In this document: in pieces, positions 1 through 9,000 of the stretch
Position numbering within the stretch: position 1 is the first letter of the stretch
How the letters are laid out: each line of letters begins with the position of its first letter
Assembly: GCA_945867155.1 (NCBI GenBank)
Contig: CAMBHL010000003.1
Span: 200,099-264,098, forward strand
DNA from: an uncultured Eubacteriaceae bacterium
Lineage (GTDB): Bacteria > Bacillota > Clostridia > Eubacteriales > Eubacteriaceae
DNA: 64,000 nucleotides
Direction: 5' to 3'
Position numbers and translations under genes: made by a program
Notes under the pieces: model-generated
Seen by the model: the letters and a program-made list of their open reading frames with translations, nothing else
Told to the model about the DNA's origin: nothing
Database searches by the model: none

Positions 1-14
1 ATTATTCCTTTCAC
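1..14 (-). CDS. 5' tip of an unidentified gene running off the left edge
   Basis: On the minus strand a GTG codon (14..12) follows AAAGGAG by six bases and lies downstream of a consensus promoter at 43-71. Only four codons are inside the window, so nothing can be said about the product. The start is inferred from promoter plus ribosome binding site alone. Confidence 0.3.
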
Positions 15-42
15 TGTAAACTCCTTTAAATCATTCTTTAAT

Positions 43-71
43 AGTATATACAGAATTTAAATGGTTTTCAA
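43..71 (-). promoter_or_regulatory. Sigma-A-type promoter for the gene leaving the left edge
   Basis: Minus strand: -35 TTGAAA (66-71), 17-base spacer, -10 TATACT (43-48). It lies just beyond the polysaccharide operon terminator, so it starts a new transcription unit in the same direction. Confidence 0.6.
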
Positions 72-93
72 GTTGAACCCACCCCATAAAGCA

Positions 94-120
94 AAAAAGG
101 GCCGCATTCATGCCCTTTTT
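94..120 (-). terminator. Rho-independent terminator of the polysaccharide operon
   Basis: Inverted repeat AAAAAGGGC / GCCCTTTTT (94-102 and 112-120) with a nine-base loop, seven bases past the stop codon of the last operon gene. On the minus strand the stem is followed by a T run. Confidence 0.8.
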
Positions 121-126
121 GATGTC

Positions 127-834
127 TTAGATTTGTTTTGCGTACAGGCGTTTCGCTGTATCCTCTACTTTCAGATCCACCCGGGTCATCGCCGTTCCGA
201 TGACGTTTCCTCCAGCATTTTGCAATTGAAGCAATGCCTGTTTGACCTCATCCTGAGCCGATGCGTACTGTCGGATACACAGCAGAACGCCGTCCACTGC
301 TCCTGCCATCAGCAGTGTATCTGAAAAACTCACTGGCGCCGAATCGATGATCACCCAGTCATAATCGCCCTTCAGCTCACTTAAAATTTTTGTTAATGAA
401 TCAAGGCTGATATCATCAGAAGTAAAGTCTGCCGAAGTGCCTTTTGGCAAAACCTTTAAAGCATCGTATTTTTCAGCAGAAACGACTGCCGGCACCAAAT
501 CAGTTTCCCCTTTTAAAAGATTAATCAAACCTGCTTGTTCTTTCGGAAGATTCAGGCGCTCTGCGACGTTCCCCGTTCTAAAATTGCCGTCCACGAGAAC
601 CACTTTCTGACCAGCTTGTTTTAAACTCAGCGCCAAATTGATCGCCGTCGTCGTTTTGCCTTCCCCTGCAACAGCTGATGTCACTAAAAGCGTCTTGATT
701 CCCTGTTTCTGCTGGAGCGTCAGAAGATTCGAACGCAGAACGCGGTAAGCTTCAACGATCGTTTCCGATTGAATGTCCGGCAATAAAATATGATCGTTTC
801 TGTCCTTTTGTTTTCCCGCAATCATGAAATTCAT
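127..834 (-). CDS. CpsD/CapB-family bacterial tyrosine-kinase-like ATPase (distal copy)
   Basis: 235 residues, single P-loop domain of the CpsD/CapB/YwqD family, the cytoplasmic partner of Wzz-type proteins that controls capsule chain length and export. Walker A is intact (GEGKTTT, lysine at residue 60), Walker A' reads VVLVDGNFR instead of the usual D-A-D, and Walker B reads DWVIIDSAP. The C-terminus carries only one tyrosine, not the tyrosine cluster that BY-kinases normally autophosphorylate. The ATG overlaps the stop of the upstream wzz-like gene by four bases (ATGA), so the two are translationally coupled. It is the last gene of the operon. Family assignment is firm; kinase activity is not. 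Confidence 0.88.
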   Translation of the reverse strand: MNFMIAGKQKDRNDHILLPDIQSETIVEAYRVLRSNLLTLQQKQGIKTLLVTSAVAGEGKTTTAINLALSLKQAGQKVVLVDGNFRTGNVAERLNLPKEQAGLINLLKGETDLVPAVVSAEKYDALKVLPKGTSADFTSDDISLDSLTKILSELKGDYDWVIIDSAPVSFSDTLLMAGAVDGVLLCIRQYASAQDEVKQALLQLQNAGGNVIGTAMTRVDLKVEDTAKRLYAKQI

Positions 835-1526
835 TTCTGGCTATCCTTTCTTTTGGCGTCAACCACTGCTGCACTTTCTTCTGTCGGAATAATGCCCAAT
901 ACAGGCAAATCTAAAGCTTCTGTAATTTCGCTGCTACGCTTAAATGAACGATCGTACAGCCAGGCAAAAACCACGATCAAAAGTGAAATTAAAAGCCCGG
1001 CAATGCCCCAGGTTAGTGTAATTTTCTTATAATGGGGTGCGGTCTGCATGAGAGAAGTCTGATTGTGACCGTATGATTTAACAGATTCCACATTCCTCAG
1101 CGTCAATAACTGTTTTTGTAAATGAATACTGAGATAATTTGCTGTTTTCCGGCACTGTGCTGCGTCATCACCACCTACGGTCAGCCAATACGTGTGAGAT
1201 GTAGACTTATCCACATCTTCTTTATTTCCGTGAATAGAAACATCATTTATCAACTGACCAACCGAAGTTGATAATTTTAAATCTTCTTTTGTCTGTCTTA
1301 ACAAGCGATTAGAACGCAGCATTTCTTGGTATTGATCTTCGTCTGACGTTGCTGACGTTGCCGTCTTCGTCGTTACCACAATAGAAGTTGTCGCTGAAAA
1401 AGTCTTTTTCATGACATAATGTGAAAAAGCATATCCTATGCCTGTACAAATAATCGTAAAAGCTAATACAAAGATAATATTATTTTTTATTAGTCGAAAT
1501 AAATCCTTTAAGTTAATCTTAGACAC
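831..1526 (-). CDS. Wzz/YveK-type polysaccharide chain-length regulator (distal copy)
   Basis: 231 residues. A hydrophobic segment near residues 17-37 and a second near 172-192 flank an extracytoplasmic region, the layout of CpsC/YveK proteins that bind and activate CpsD. The short cytoplasmic tail after the second segment would contact the ATPase encoded next. The start is GTG, preceded by GAGAGG. Base composition is AT-rich compared with the corresponding gene of the other cassette at 6802-7509. A second wzz-cpsD pair in the same operon means this pair may serve a different polymer or act redundantly. Confidence 0.85.
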   Translation of the reverse strand: MSKINLKDLFRLIKNNIIFVLAFTIICTGIGYAFSHYVMKKTFSATTSIVVTTKTATSATSDEDQYQEMLRSNRLLRQTKEDLKLSTSVGQLINDVSIHGNKEDVDKSTSHTYWLTVGGDDAAQCRKTANYLSIHLQKQLLTLRNVESVKSYGHNQTSLMQTAPHYKKITLTWGIAGLLISLLIVVFAWLYDRSFKRSSEITEALDLPVLGIIPTEESAAVVDAKRKDSQK

Positions 1527-1536
1527 AATAATCCTC

Positions 1537-2301
1537 TCATTTTTCGTTGTGTAAAATGCGATGTAATTTATCAGAAACTTTTTTAAAAAAGGATCTATTA
1601 TCTACGAGATAAACTGGTAATTCTTTTACTCTCAAATGATGATGATGAACCCAAACATTCAACAGACGTTCTGAAACAAAACCAAACATCCGTTGATTAT
1701 AAGCATCATATTGACTAAGATCTATCTTCTTTTCCAATTCAAACAATATAGAAAAAAGCCATTCGCAATATTGATCAAAAATAGCCTTATTTGAAATCAT
1801 CATGTTAAAACAAAACCCAGTTGTTTGTTTTTCAAACCATTTATAGTCTTCTAAATATTCTGGTTTATCATTTTTAATTATTTTTTTACATTGATTCCAA
1901 ACATTAATGTCATGATTTTTACAAAAATGCTCTTTTGCAGTCATACCATCATATACGTCTGGATTTCTGATCGTTGCAATAATATCATAATTTTGCAAAA
2001 TTTTTTGGACTTGCTCTTGCTGATCAATAATATGTGATTTTTTAAAGGTCTCTGAAGTAGTAAAATATCTGCGATAATGACAAATCCCAACAATATCTTC
2101 CTTTGATCTTTTCCAAATCCAATACACTCCAGTCAGTTCACAATAATTTTTATTCTTGGAAGAGATGTTTCCAGGGAAATCATTATCTCTTAGGTAATCT
2201 TTATCACCTTGATTATTATCTGCTCCGACTAGCAAAGTTTTATACAACTTAGACTTTACAATTGGCTTAAAGTTTTTATGTGTGATCACATAAATCATCA
2301 T
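1537..2301 (-). CDS. DUF4422 family putative glycosyltransferase (copy 1)
   Basis: 254 residues, full-length DUF4422 family. Motifs seen are YVITHKNF at the N-terminus, ELTGVYWIWKR near residue 55 and HYRRYF near residue 76. DUF4422 proteins occur in capsule and O-antigen clusters and are presumed glycosyltransferases; donor and acceptor cannot be read from sequence. Two relatives lie in the same operon (10247 and 13057). This copy is strikingly AT-rich: 16 of 60 bases are G or C in 1801-1860, against 35 of 60 in 8761-8820. That suggests a different origin from the middle of the operon. Confidence 0.82.
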   Translation of the reverse strand: MMIYVITHKNFKPIVKSKLYKTLLVGADNNQGDKDYLRDNDFPGNISSKNKNYCELTGVYWIWKRSKEDIVGICHYRRYFTTSETFKKSHIIDQQEQVQKILQNYDIIATIRNPDVYDGMTAKEHFCKNHDINVWNQCKKIIKNDKPEYLEDYKWFEKQTTGFCFNMMISNKAIFDQYCEWLFSILFELEKKIDLSQYDAYNQRMFGFVSERLLNVWVHHHHLRVKELPVYLVDNRSFFKKVSDKLHRILHNEK

Positions 2302-2327
2302 CTATTTATCCTTTTATTTTTCTATCC

Positions 2328-3695
2328 TTAAATCAACGAATAATACATACTGAGTTCATTATAAATATCATCTATTTTTTCAACATGATGTGTCATATCA
2401 AAATCAAAAGATAAATTTTGTATTTTCTGAATGACGTTAAGATAATTTTTCGTTTTTAATAAATAATCAATTTTTTTTGAAAGATCTTTTGCATCTCGAT
2501 AATCAAATATTAATTGAGAATCAATTTTATTAATTATACTTTTGCCACCTACAAGATTAGAGCAAATGACTGGGATTCCTCTAGCCAATGCTTCAATGAC
2601 AATAAATCCAAAAGTTTCTGGCATCTGGCTAGGAACCACCAATATATCTACATTTTTCCAAACCGTTTTTGCCTGATCAGCAGTAAAATAGCCTTCATAA
2701 TGACGATGGCTATTACTGGACTGGTTTTCAGGATAATACCCTTCCCCGTAAAACCAAGCTTCCCATAGACTCGATACGTTTTCTTCTAATAAATCCAACG
2801 CTTTTTCAAAGACAAAATACCCTTTGTCTTTGCGGCATCCGCCCATATAGGCAATATTAAATGTATTTTTATTAAACTCCGGCCTTGTCTGGGGAATAAT
2901 TCCAGCATGGGTAATCGGAAGATAGACATAGTTTGCATCTGGAAAGGCTTTTTTATAAATTTCCATGGTCATGGGGCTGTTTCCCATAATACAGTCAAAA
3001 TACGAAAAGATTTTTTGATAATATTGTCCCAACGCTTCAAATTTACGCACTATTTCTTCTGACACCTGTACGGGCTCTGATTGTACTTCTTCTCCATGAT
3101 CGTGACGTTTAACCAGCTGATGCTTCAGTTTGTTGATGAAGGCATTGTTTTTATGTTCCTGATAAAAATAACTCTGATATACCGCCTGCATTTTTGCGCT
3201 CATGCCTGAATGAAAATTGCAAACCGCACATTTATGAGGTGTGCTTTCAGTGCAAAGCATATTGTCGCGGGTGTAAAGTACACATCGAAAACAAAGGGGG
3301 TAATAATCGTGGGTCGTAAACACCATTTTGATACCCATTTGCTTGGCACATTGAAAAAATTCTAAATGAATGCCCTGAATGCTGTGCACGTGAATGATAT
3401 CCGGCTGATAATGCGTTAAAAAACGCTGATAGCCGCTGGGATCAACCCTTTTCATGTATCGTTCTGGGTCGTCGATGCCGCGGTTCACAGCAACAGGAAG
3501 CGCATTAACGACAATAAATTTATCCTCGCCTTTGGATTTAACTTTGACTTGATGGCCTTTTCTCTCACCGACAGGAAACATGACTTTCGCATCATGGCCT
3601 TGGCGTTTCTGCTCCAGTAGCAAATCTTTGCAGTACTGGTTGAGACCGCCTTTATGGGTAAAAGGATCTGCCAAACAAATGTGTAGTATCTTCAT
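2328..3695 (-). CDS. GT4-family glycosyltransferase
   Basis: 455 residues, GT-B fold glycosyltransferase family 4. The N-terminal half has a glycine-rich loop (HKGGLNQYCKDL) and a cysteine-rich insert near residues 133-160 with two CxxC pairs, seen in many capsule GT4 enzymes. The C-terminal half has the E-x7-E nucleotide-sugar motif (PETFGFIVIEA). Probably adds a sugar from a nucleotide donor to the lipid-linked repeat unit on the inner membrane face. Only three bases separate it from the DUF1972 gene upstream, and no good Shine-Dalgarno is seen, so translation may be coupled. The sugar is not predictable. Confidence 0.85.
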   Translation of the reverse strand: MKILHICLADPFTHKGGLNQYCKDLLLEQKRQGHDAKVMFPVGERKGHQVKVKSKGEDKFIVVNALPVAVNRGIDDPERYMKRVDPSGYQRFLTHYQPDIIHVHSIQGIHLEFFQCAKQMGIKMVFTTHDYYPLCFRCVLYTRDNMLCTESTPHKCAVCNFHSGMSAKMQAVYQSYFYQEHKNNAFINKLKHQLVKRHDHGEEVQSEPVQVSEEIVRKFEALGQYYQKIFSYFDCIMGNSPMTMEIYKKAFPDANYVYLPITHAGIIPQTRPEFNKNTFNIAYMGGCRKDKGYFVFEKALDLLEENVSSLWEAWFYGEGYYPENQSSNSHRHYEGYFTADQAKTVWKNVDILVVPSQMPETFGFIVIEALARGIPVICSNLVGGKSIINKIDSQLIFDYRDAKDLSKKIDYLLKTKNYLNVIQKIQNLSFDFDMTHHVEKIDDIYNELSMYYSLI

Positions 3696-3698
3696 CTT

Positions 3699-4862
3699 CT
3701 ATTCGCAAAAAATCTTTCTGTATTGATCCGCAATAAACGGCCAACTGTAAGCGTCCTGGATGCGCTTTTTTGCCTTTTCGCCGTATGCATCCAAAACCTG
3801 TTGATCCAACTGATCTGCACGGTCAATTAAACTCGCCAGATTGCCTGGTTTCTTCGTCCAGTAAAGGGCAGCGTCTTCACCCACTTCTTCATTAAAACCG
3901 ACTTTCAGCAGTAAATTTAGTTTTGTGCTGCCAAGGGCTTCCAGCAAACTGGGATTGGTCCCACCGACTTCATGCCCGTGGAAATAGCCGTAGGCATTTT
4001 CCCGGATCTTCTTCAATAATTCCGAATCGTACACTGTACCGACGAATTTGATTCGGCGGTCTCGTCTAAAGAACAATTTATTCTGCAGTTCATCCAGCAA
4101 GGCGTCGTTTGTGGTCGCGATGATGGCAAAATCCTTTTTCGTGTGGGATTTCATAAATTCGGCGATCATGGTTTCGTAGTTGTTTTCCGGGACAAAACGG
4201 CCCACCACGAGATAATACTCATGCGCTTTTAATTTATGCTGCTGCAGCCAATTCGTAAATTTTGGATCGTCATCTTTGAGTAAAGACGGCTTTGTTTCGG
4301 AGCCATAAGCAATGAACGTCGTCTTTGGATTGTAATCCGCATAAGTTTCTTGAATGTATTTTTCGATGTTCTTGCTGTCACAGACCAATAAATCCGCATG
4401 CTTGACCATGAGTTTTTCCGAATATTTCCAGTATTTGCGAACCGGTTTGCTCCATTTTGCGCGCATCCATTCGTGACCGTCTGGATTGACAAAAACTTTT
4501 CCGCCCAATTGGTGAATACGCCGCACGTATTTGGAAAAAAAGGGGCCAATTCGGCACGCGAGAACATAGACGATCGGTTTTTCAATCTGATGAGCCTGAA
4601 TATATTGACAACACCATTTCAAAGCGCGGACGTCATACAGAATCGCCCGTGCCGAGCCGATATTCGACGTCTTGACATTAAAGCATGTCGCATTGTGATA
4701 CTTAAAAACGGGCTGTTCTTCGTTCAAATCATCCCGGCACGCGACATAATAATGGAGATTTTGATTATCTTGATGATACTCAGTAAGCTTATCTACAAAA
4801 GTTTCGTAACCGCCATAATGTCCTGGGATGCCCTTACAGCCTACGATAAAAATGTGTTGCAT
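3699..4862 (-). CDS. DUF1972-type (Cps2T-like) glycosyltransferase
   Basis: 387 residues from the chosen ATG. The N-terminus HIFIVGCKGIPGHYGGYETF is the DUF1972 signature found in Cps2T-like rhamnosyltransferases; the C-terminal half is a GT4 domain. An upstream in-frame start at 4910 would add 16 residues that do not match the family; the ATG at 4862 follows AAGGATAACGGA and is preferred. It overlaps the 3' end of the wzy-like gene by 22 bases. Rhamnose transfer is only a family-based guess, since no dTDP-rhamnose genes lie in the window. Confidence 0.82.
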   Translation of the reverse strand: MQHIFIVGCKGIPGHYGGYETFVDKLTEYHQDNQNLHYYVACRDDLNEEQPVFKYHNATCFNVKTSNIGSARAILYDVRALKWCCQYIQAHQIEKPIVYVLACRIGPFFSKYVRRIHQLGGKVFVNPDGHEWMRAKWSKPVRKYWKYSEKLMVKHADLLVCDSKNIEKYIQETYADYNPKTTFIAYGSETKPSLLKDDDPKFTNWLQQHKLKAHEYYLVVGRFVPENNYETMIAEFMKSHTKKDFAIIATTNDALLDELQNKLFFRRDRRIKFVGTVYDSELLKKIRENAYGYFHGHEVGGTNPSLLEALGSTKLNLLLKVGFNEEVGEDAALYWTKKPGNLASLIDRADQLDQQVLDAYGEKAKKRIQDAYSWPFIADQYRKIFCE

Positions 4863-6109
4863 GTTTCCGTTATCCTTTTCGTTCTTTTCCAAACAAAACG
4901 CTCCCACCATTGATTGACAGGAAGCACGTCAGCGTAAAATATTATGAGTAAAAATGTATTGTAATACGGCAATAAGATCAAGTCATCCACCACCGCGTGA
5001 ATGGCTAAAACCGATAAAATCACCAATAGACTGTATTTTTTCTGATGCAACAGCCGATAAGCAGCAACTGTGAATATCGTTAGCAGGAGAGCGCTGAAAA
5101 CCACGCCGTATTCTAATAAGAAACGAACGTAGAGACAATCTAAATAGAAATATTCTCCCCGGCCACGAAGACCGCTGCCGCTGAGCCCATTGCCAAGCAT
5201 GGCAATATTCTGACCAAAAGCACTGAAACCATAGCGCTTAAAGCCTAAACGTCCCATTCGCAGACGGCCGCCCAAAGCGGTATCGATTTTTGCCATCCAA
5301 GAAATGTGGGGATTGTACCCAAAGGACAACGCAATGCTGAAAACCGCGCAAAGGATAAACAGCCAGGGCAAGACCGCCGCAATTTTAGAAAATACTTTAT
5401 GGAATGCCTTCGGCCATTTTTGACGGTACCGCACCACAAAAATGCCCAAAATCATCAGTGCATTGAGAATAAAGTTGAGCCGGGCGTCGCAGAGCTTGTA
5501 AAAAAGATAAGCCAGGGCCAAGCCTAAAACAAGTTCGCTCCAGTGCAGCCGGTCTTTCCGCAGATAATAGTACAGCGCTTCAATATTAAACAACACCGTC
5601 GGCGGGAATAGGCAATACAAAAAGCCAAGATAATGCCGGGTTACGCCGGGATGGGTCACGGTATCGAGATAATCCGGAATCTTGCCAGTCACACTGCTCA
5701 AAACGATAAACAAGAACAGCACAGTACTTAAAAATAAAGCCCACCGCGCAATTTTCTTAAATTCAATGTGCCGGGCCCCGAAAGCGAAGAGCAGAATCCA
5801 CAATAACGGGCGTCCCCAAACATCGCTGCTTAAATAAAACGTCGCCAGCATCACGACCGCGATCAATGCGATGCCGAGCCAATCGGAAAGCGTATAATGA
5901 AAATCAGTTAATTCCGCGATAATGAGCAGCGCAAAGCTGAACTTCATGACCATTTCGTAGAAACTGCCGACGTAATTTTGATAGAACGACACGCACAATA
6001 TAAAATATATCATGTACAAACTCAGGGCCAGCAAATAGAAAAAGACCCGCATGTCGATCTCTGGATATTGAATTTTAACGGATTGTTTGATGGTTTCTCG
6101 TTGATTCAT
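4841..6109 (-). CDS. Wzy-like polysaccharide polymerase (distal copy)
   Basis: 422 residues with roughly ten hydrophobic segments and a large loop near residues 265-310, the topology of Wzy/O-antigen polymerase proteins that join repeat units outside the membrane. Sequence conservation in this class is weak, so the call rests on topology and position between a wzz-cpsD pair and glycosyltransferases. It clearly resembles the polymerase at 9001-10233 (ARxxxF region, YNTF near the C-terminus), so the two are probably ancient duplicates. No convincing Shine-Dalgarno precedes the ATG. Confidence 0.7.
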   Translation of the reverse strand: MNQRETIKQSVKIQYPEIDMRVFFYLLALSLYMIYFILCVSFYQNYVGSFYEMVMKFSFALLIIAELTDFHYTLSDWLGIALIAVVMLATFYLSSDVWGRPLLWILLFAFGARHIEFKKIARWALFLSTVLFLFIVLSSVTGKIPDYLDTVTHPGVTRHYLGFLYCLFPPTVLFNIEALYYYLRKDRLHWSELVLGLALAYLFYKLCDARLNFILNALMILGIFVVRYRQKWPKAFHKVFSKIAAVLPWLFILCAVFSIALSFGYNPHISWMAKIDTALGGRLRMGRLGFKRYGFSAFGQNIAMLGNGLSGSGLRGRGEYFYLDCLYVRFLLEYGVVFSALLLTIFTVAAYRLLHQKKYSLLVILSVLAIHAVVDDLILLPYYNTFLLIIFYADVLPVNQWWERFVWKRTKRITETCNTFLS

Positions 6110-6127
6110 CTTATAGTTTTATTTTTA

Positions 6128-6790
6128 TTAGTAAGGATTATCAAAAGTCAGCACGCTGCCGACAACTGAAACGTGATTTTGCTGATAATTGGCCAGAAGT
6201 GAGCGGGTCGCCTGGCGTGTGGCGTCCAGTTTTCGGACGACGAGCAGAACGCCATCGACGATCTGAGACAAGGCCAAGGCGTCAGCACTCTGGTCTGCCG
6301 GCGGTGTATCGATCAGAATCCAATCGTAAGGCAGTTCTGACAATTCCCGTTTGAACCGCATCAGGGCGTCCTGAGGAAATTGTAACGCGTCTGATGGTTT
6401 AGCTAAGATAAAATCAAAAGGATGGGATACCCGCCTTTCGATACATTGTGAAATATCCGCCTGACGGTCGAAGAAAGCATTGAAGGATTTCTCGCTGCTG
6501 CAGTGCAGCCGCTTTTCAAGCTGCGGCTTCCGACAGTCGGCTTCGATCAACAGCACACGCTGGTGCAAAGCGCTTAAAGTTTCGGCCATATTGAGGGCCG
6601 CCGTCGTCGTTCCCTGCCCAGCTTTCGGTCCGTTTAGCAAAAGCACCTTCGGCCGTTTGGCTTCAGCCATCGATAAAGTGAGTATATTATAACACAAACG
6701 CCGGTAAGATTCCCGGTAAGCCGTATCTTGGATCTGACCCAACGACGCATTTTTCACCGGGCGGTCCTTGCCCCATTTAAATAATCCCAT
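6128..6790 (-). CDS. CpsD/CapB-like ATPase lacking the Walker A lysine (proximal copy)
   Basis: 220 residues, CpsD/CapB family. The P-loop reads AGQGTTT where the family has (A/P)GEGK(S/T)T: the invariant lysine is threonine 61 (codon ACG, 6608-6610), one base from AAG. Walker A' is also altered (VLLIEADCRKP, Glu for the first Asp), while Walker B (DWILIDTPP) is intact. The C-terminus has one tyrosine (DNPY) and no cluster. ATP hydrolysis and kinase activity are therefore doubtful; it may be a scaffold for the Wzz-type protein encoded just upstream (11-base gap, AGGAGG site). The frame is open throughout, so it is not a simple pseudogene. Confidence 0.82.
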   Translation of the reverse strand: MGLFKWGKDRPVKNASLGQIQDTAYRESYRRLCYNILTLSMAEAKRPKVLLLNGPKAGQGTTTAALNMAETLSALHQRVLLIEADCRKPQLEKRLHCSSEKSFNAFFDRQADISQCIERRVSHPFDFILAKPSDALQFPQDALMRFKRELSELPYDWILIDTPPADQSADALALSQIVDGVLLVVRKLDATRQATRSLLANYQQNHVSVVGSVLTFDNPY

Positions 6791-6801
6791 CGCGTTTCCT
6801 C

Positions 6802-7509
6802 CTATTTTTGCTTTCTCTTAGACGCTGTCGGAATATCCCCTAAGACCGGCACTTCAAGATGTTCTTCCAACTGCCGCACATTGCGGTAATGAGAATCGCC
6901 GAGCACCCGAATGCAGAGATAGCCAGCGCTGAGCACCAGTCCCAGCAGCGCACCGGCTGCCGCATATTTTTTAGCCGGCGAATGAACATCGCGGCTGACC
7001 GTATAGCGCTGGGTCCGAATCGAATCTACGGTATTAAGGTTTTGAATCGGGATATTCAGCACCGCTTTCCGGCCGACCTGCATGACTTTTTTGACGGTTT
7101 TTCTGCTGCTGCCTTCGTAGTTCAGCGTCAGCACGTGGGTGTAGGCGTTATTGTTGTCACCGTGTGCAGAGGACACATGGAAATCCGCCAGCTGAGACGT
7201 TTTGACTGAACCCAGAGTCACTTTTTCCTTGTAGTAGTACGTTGGATCCTGAATCAGCGTTTCGATGCTGTCGGCCTGGGAGTCGGCGTCAACCCCAGGC
7301 TGATTTGGACCATAGGGTGCGTTGACAACAAAATCGAGTTTTCCGGTATAGGTCACTTTCGTTCTGGCCCGACCTGCGCCGAAGCCCACCATGGCGAAAA
7401 TCACAGCAAACGCGAGAATCACCAGCCAGTTGCGGCCGAGAATCCACCACAGCGTTCGGGCTTCCAAAGTCACCGCATCATCATACTTTTTCTGAATAGC
7501 TGCGTTCAT
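6802..7509 (-). CDS. Wzz/YveK-type polysaccharide chain-length regulator (proximal copy)
   Basis: 235 residues with a hydrophobic segment near residues 27-47 and another near 185-205, flanking an external region, as in CpsC/YveK. Preceded by AAAGGAG and followed after 11 bases by the cpsD-like gene, its expected partner. It closes the promoter-proximal cassette. GC-rich, like the genes on either side, and unlike the distal copy at 831-1526. Confidence 0.83.
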   Translation of the reverse strand: MNAAIQKKYDDAVTLEARTLWWILGRNWLVILAFAVIFAMVGFGAGRARTKVTYTGKLDFVVNAPYGPNQPGVDADSQADSIETLIQDPTYYYKEKVTLGSVKTSQLADFHVSSAHGDNNNAYTHVLTLNYEGSSRKTVKKVMQVGRKAVLNIPIQNLNTVDSIRTQRYTVSRDVHSPAKKYAAAGALLGLVLSAGYLCIRVLGDSHYRNVRQLEEHLEVPVLGDIPTASKRKQK

Positions 7510-7519
7510 TTTTTCTCCT

Positions 7520-8989
7520 TTATTGTTTCGATTTGTTTCGGACGCTGCCGAGTTTACTGCGAACCGTCCCGACCATTTCGAGCATCATCGGTTCTTTTGT
7601 GAACGTCAAAACCAGCACGTAAACGCCCATGAACAGGATCACAGAAATCACCAGCACGAAAAAGACGTGAAGGCCGAGGCGCTTGACCCAGAGAGAAGCC
7701 AGCGTCGCAAGTCCCAGAGCAAGGACAATTTTGCCATAGGGCAGCTTTTTGAAAATACCCGAGACCTGATCTCTCAGCACGTGATACTGGACCACGAGCA
7801 CGACGAATTCCGCGGCCAAGGTTCCAATCGAAGCGCCTGTCGAACCCAGTTTAGGAATTAAAAACCAGTTGATGACAAAATCGACAATGGCGCCGGCGAT
7901 TTCTGAGTATAAAACGTATTTCTCTTTGCCCAGGGGCACGAGAATCTGAAGCCCCAGAATATTGGTAAGGCCGATAAAAAGGATCGTCGGCTGAATCCAC
8001 TGCATCGGCAGCACGGCCCCGCCGTAGGCCGGCCCCGACAGCAGACGGATGCCTTCTTTGGCAAATAATATAAAATACAAAACCAGCGGACAGGCGATGT
8101 CTAAAACAAAATTCAAGGCTTTGGATGAGATCCGGCGTAAGTCTTCGTAATCGCCTTGTTCGACGTAGTAGGACGCTCGGGGCAATAACACTGCACCTAA
8201 AGACGTGACAATACTCACGAGAATCGTCTTGATTTTCACGGCCGCGTTGTAATAACCCACTTCGGTGTTGTTTTTCATAAAGCCGAGCATGACCGTGTCC
8301 AAATTCGTGTAGACTGTCGTCGCCACGGACATCGCGAAAAAGACGAGAATCGGCTTGAGGTGGCGCCAGATGCAGTAGCCCCCGACCGGATGCATGTAAA
8401 TGTGCTTCCGGGCGTTGATCAGATTCAGAACATTAGAAGCCGAAGCGGCAAAAATCGAAATGCCCCCGTAAATCACGTAATCGCTTTTGTGGTGAATGAA
8501 CAGGAACATGGCCACCAACGCGATAAATTTGAACACGATGGAACGCACCGTGATGTACGTGTATTCTTCGAGGCCTTGGTACATCCAGTCGATCCCCACG
8601 CACGTGAAGATGATGTTCAAGGAAACAACCAGATACAGCGTCCGGTCCGCCTGCAGCCTTGGAATAAAAGCGATGCAGAAAAACAAAATCACATAAGCCA
8701 AAATGTTCATCGTAAAATTGATGAAAAACAGCTCGTGGGTGACCCGGGTCAGTTTCATTTTGTCGTCCCGCACCTGGGCACACTTTCGAATTCCGTAGGT
8801 CGGAATCCCCAGCTGGGAAAACATCGTAAAATACGTGATGACTGAAATGGCAAAAGACACCCGTCCGGTCCCGGCCGGAAGGAGAATCCGGGAGACGTAG
8901 GGAAAGGTGATCAGCGGAAAGATGAACTGCGACATGGTCAGGATCGCGTTCATGATAAAGTTTTTCTTGATGGATTTTTGTTTGGGCAT
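7520..8989 (-). CDS. Wzx-like polysaccharide flippase
   Basis: 489 residues with about 12-14 hydrophobic segments, MATE/MOP superfamily. The N-terminus (KNFIMNAIL...FPLITFPYVSRIL) is the conserved opening of Wzx/RfbX flippases that move the undecaprenyl-linked repeat unit across the membrane. It is the only flippase in the operon although polymerase, chain-length and ATPase genes are each present twice, so both cassettes must share it or use one encoded elsewhere. The start follows AAAGGTG. Confidence 0.87.
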   Translation of the reverse strand: MPKQKSIKKNFIMNAILTMSQFIFPLITFPYVSRILLPAGTGRVSFAISVITYFTMFSQLGIPTYGIRKCAQVRDDKMKLTRVTHELFFINFTMNILAYVILFFCIAFIPRLQADRTLYLVVSLNIIFTCVGIDWMYQGLEEYTYITVRSIVFKFIALVAMFLFIHHKSDYVIYGGISIFAASASNVLNLINARKHIYMHPVGGYCIWRHLKPILVFFAMSVATTVYTNLDTVMLGFMKNNTEVGYYNAAVKIKTILVSIVTSLGAVLLPRASYYVEQGDYEDLRRISSKALNFVLDIACPLVLYFILFAKEGIRLLSGPAYGGAVLPMQWIQPTILFIGLTNILGLQILVPLGKEKYVLYSEIAGAIVDFVINWFLIPKLGSTGASIGTLAAEFVVLVVQYHVLRDQVSGIFKKLPYGKIVLALGLATLASLWVKRLGLHVFFVLVISVILFMGVYVLVLTFTKEPMMLEMVGTVRSKLGSVRNKSKQ

Positions 8990-9000
8990 AAGTCACCTTT

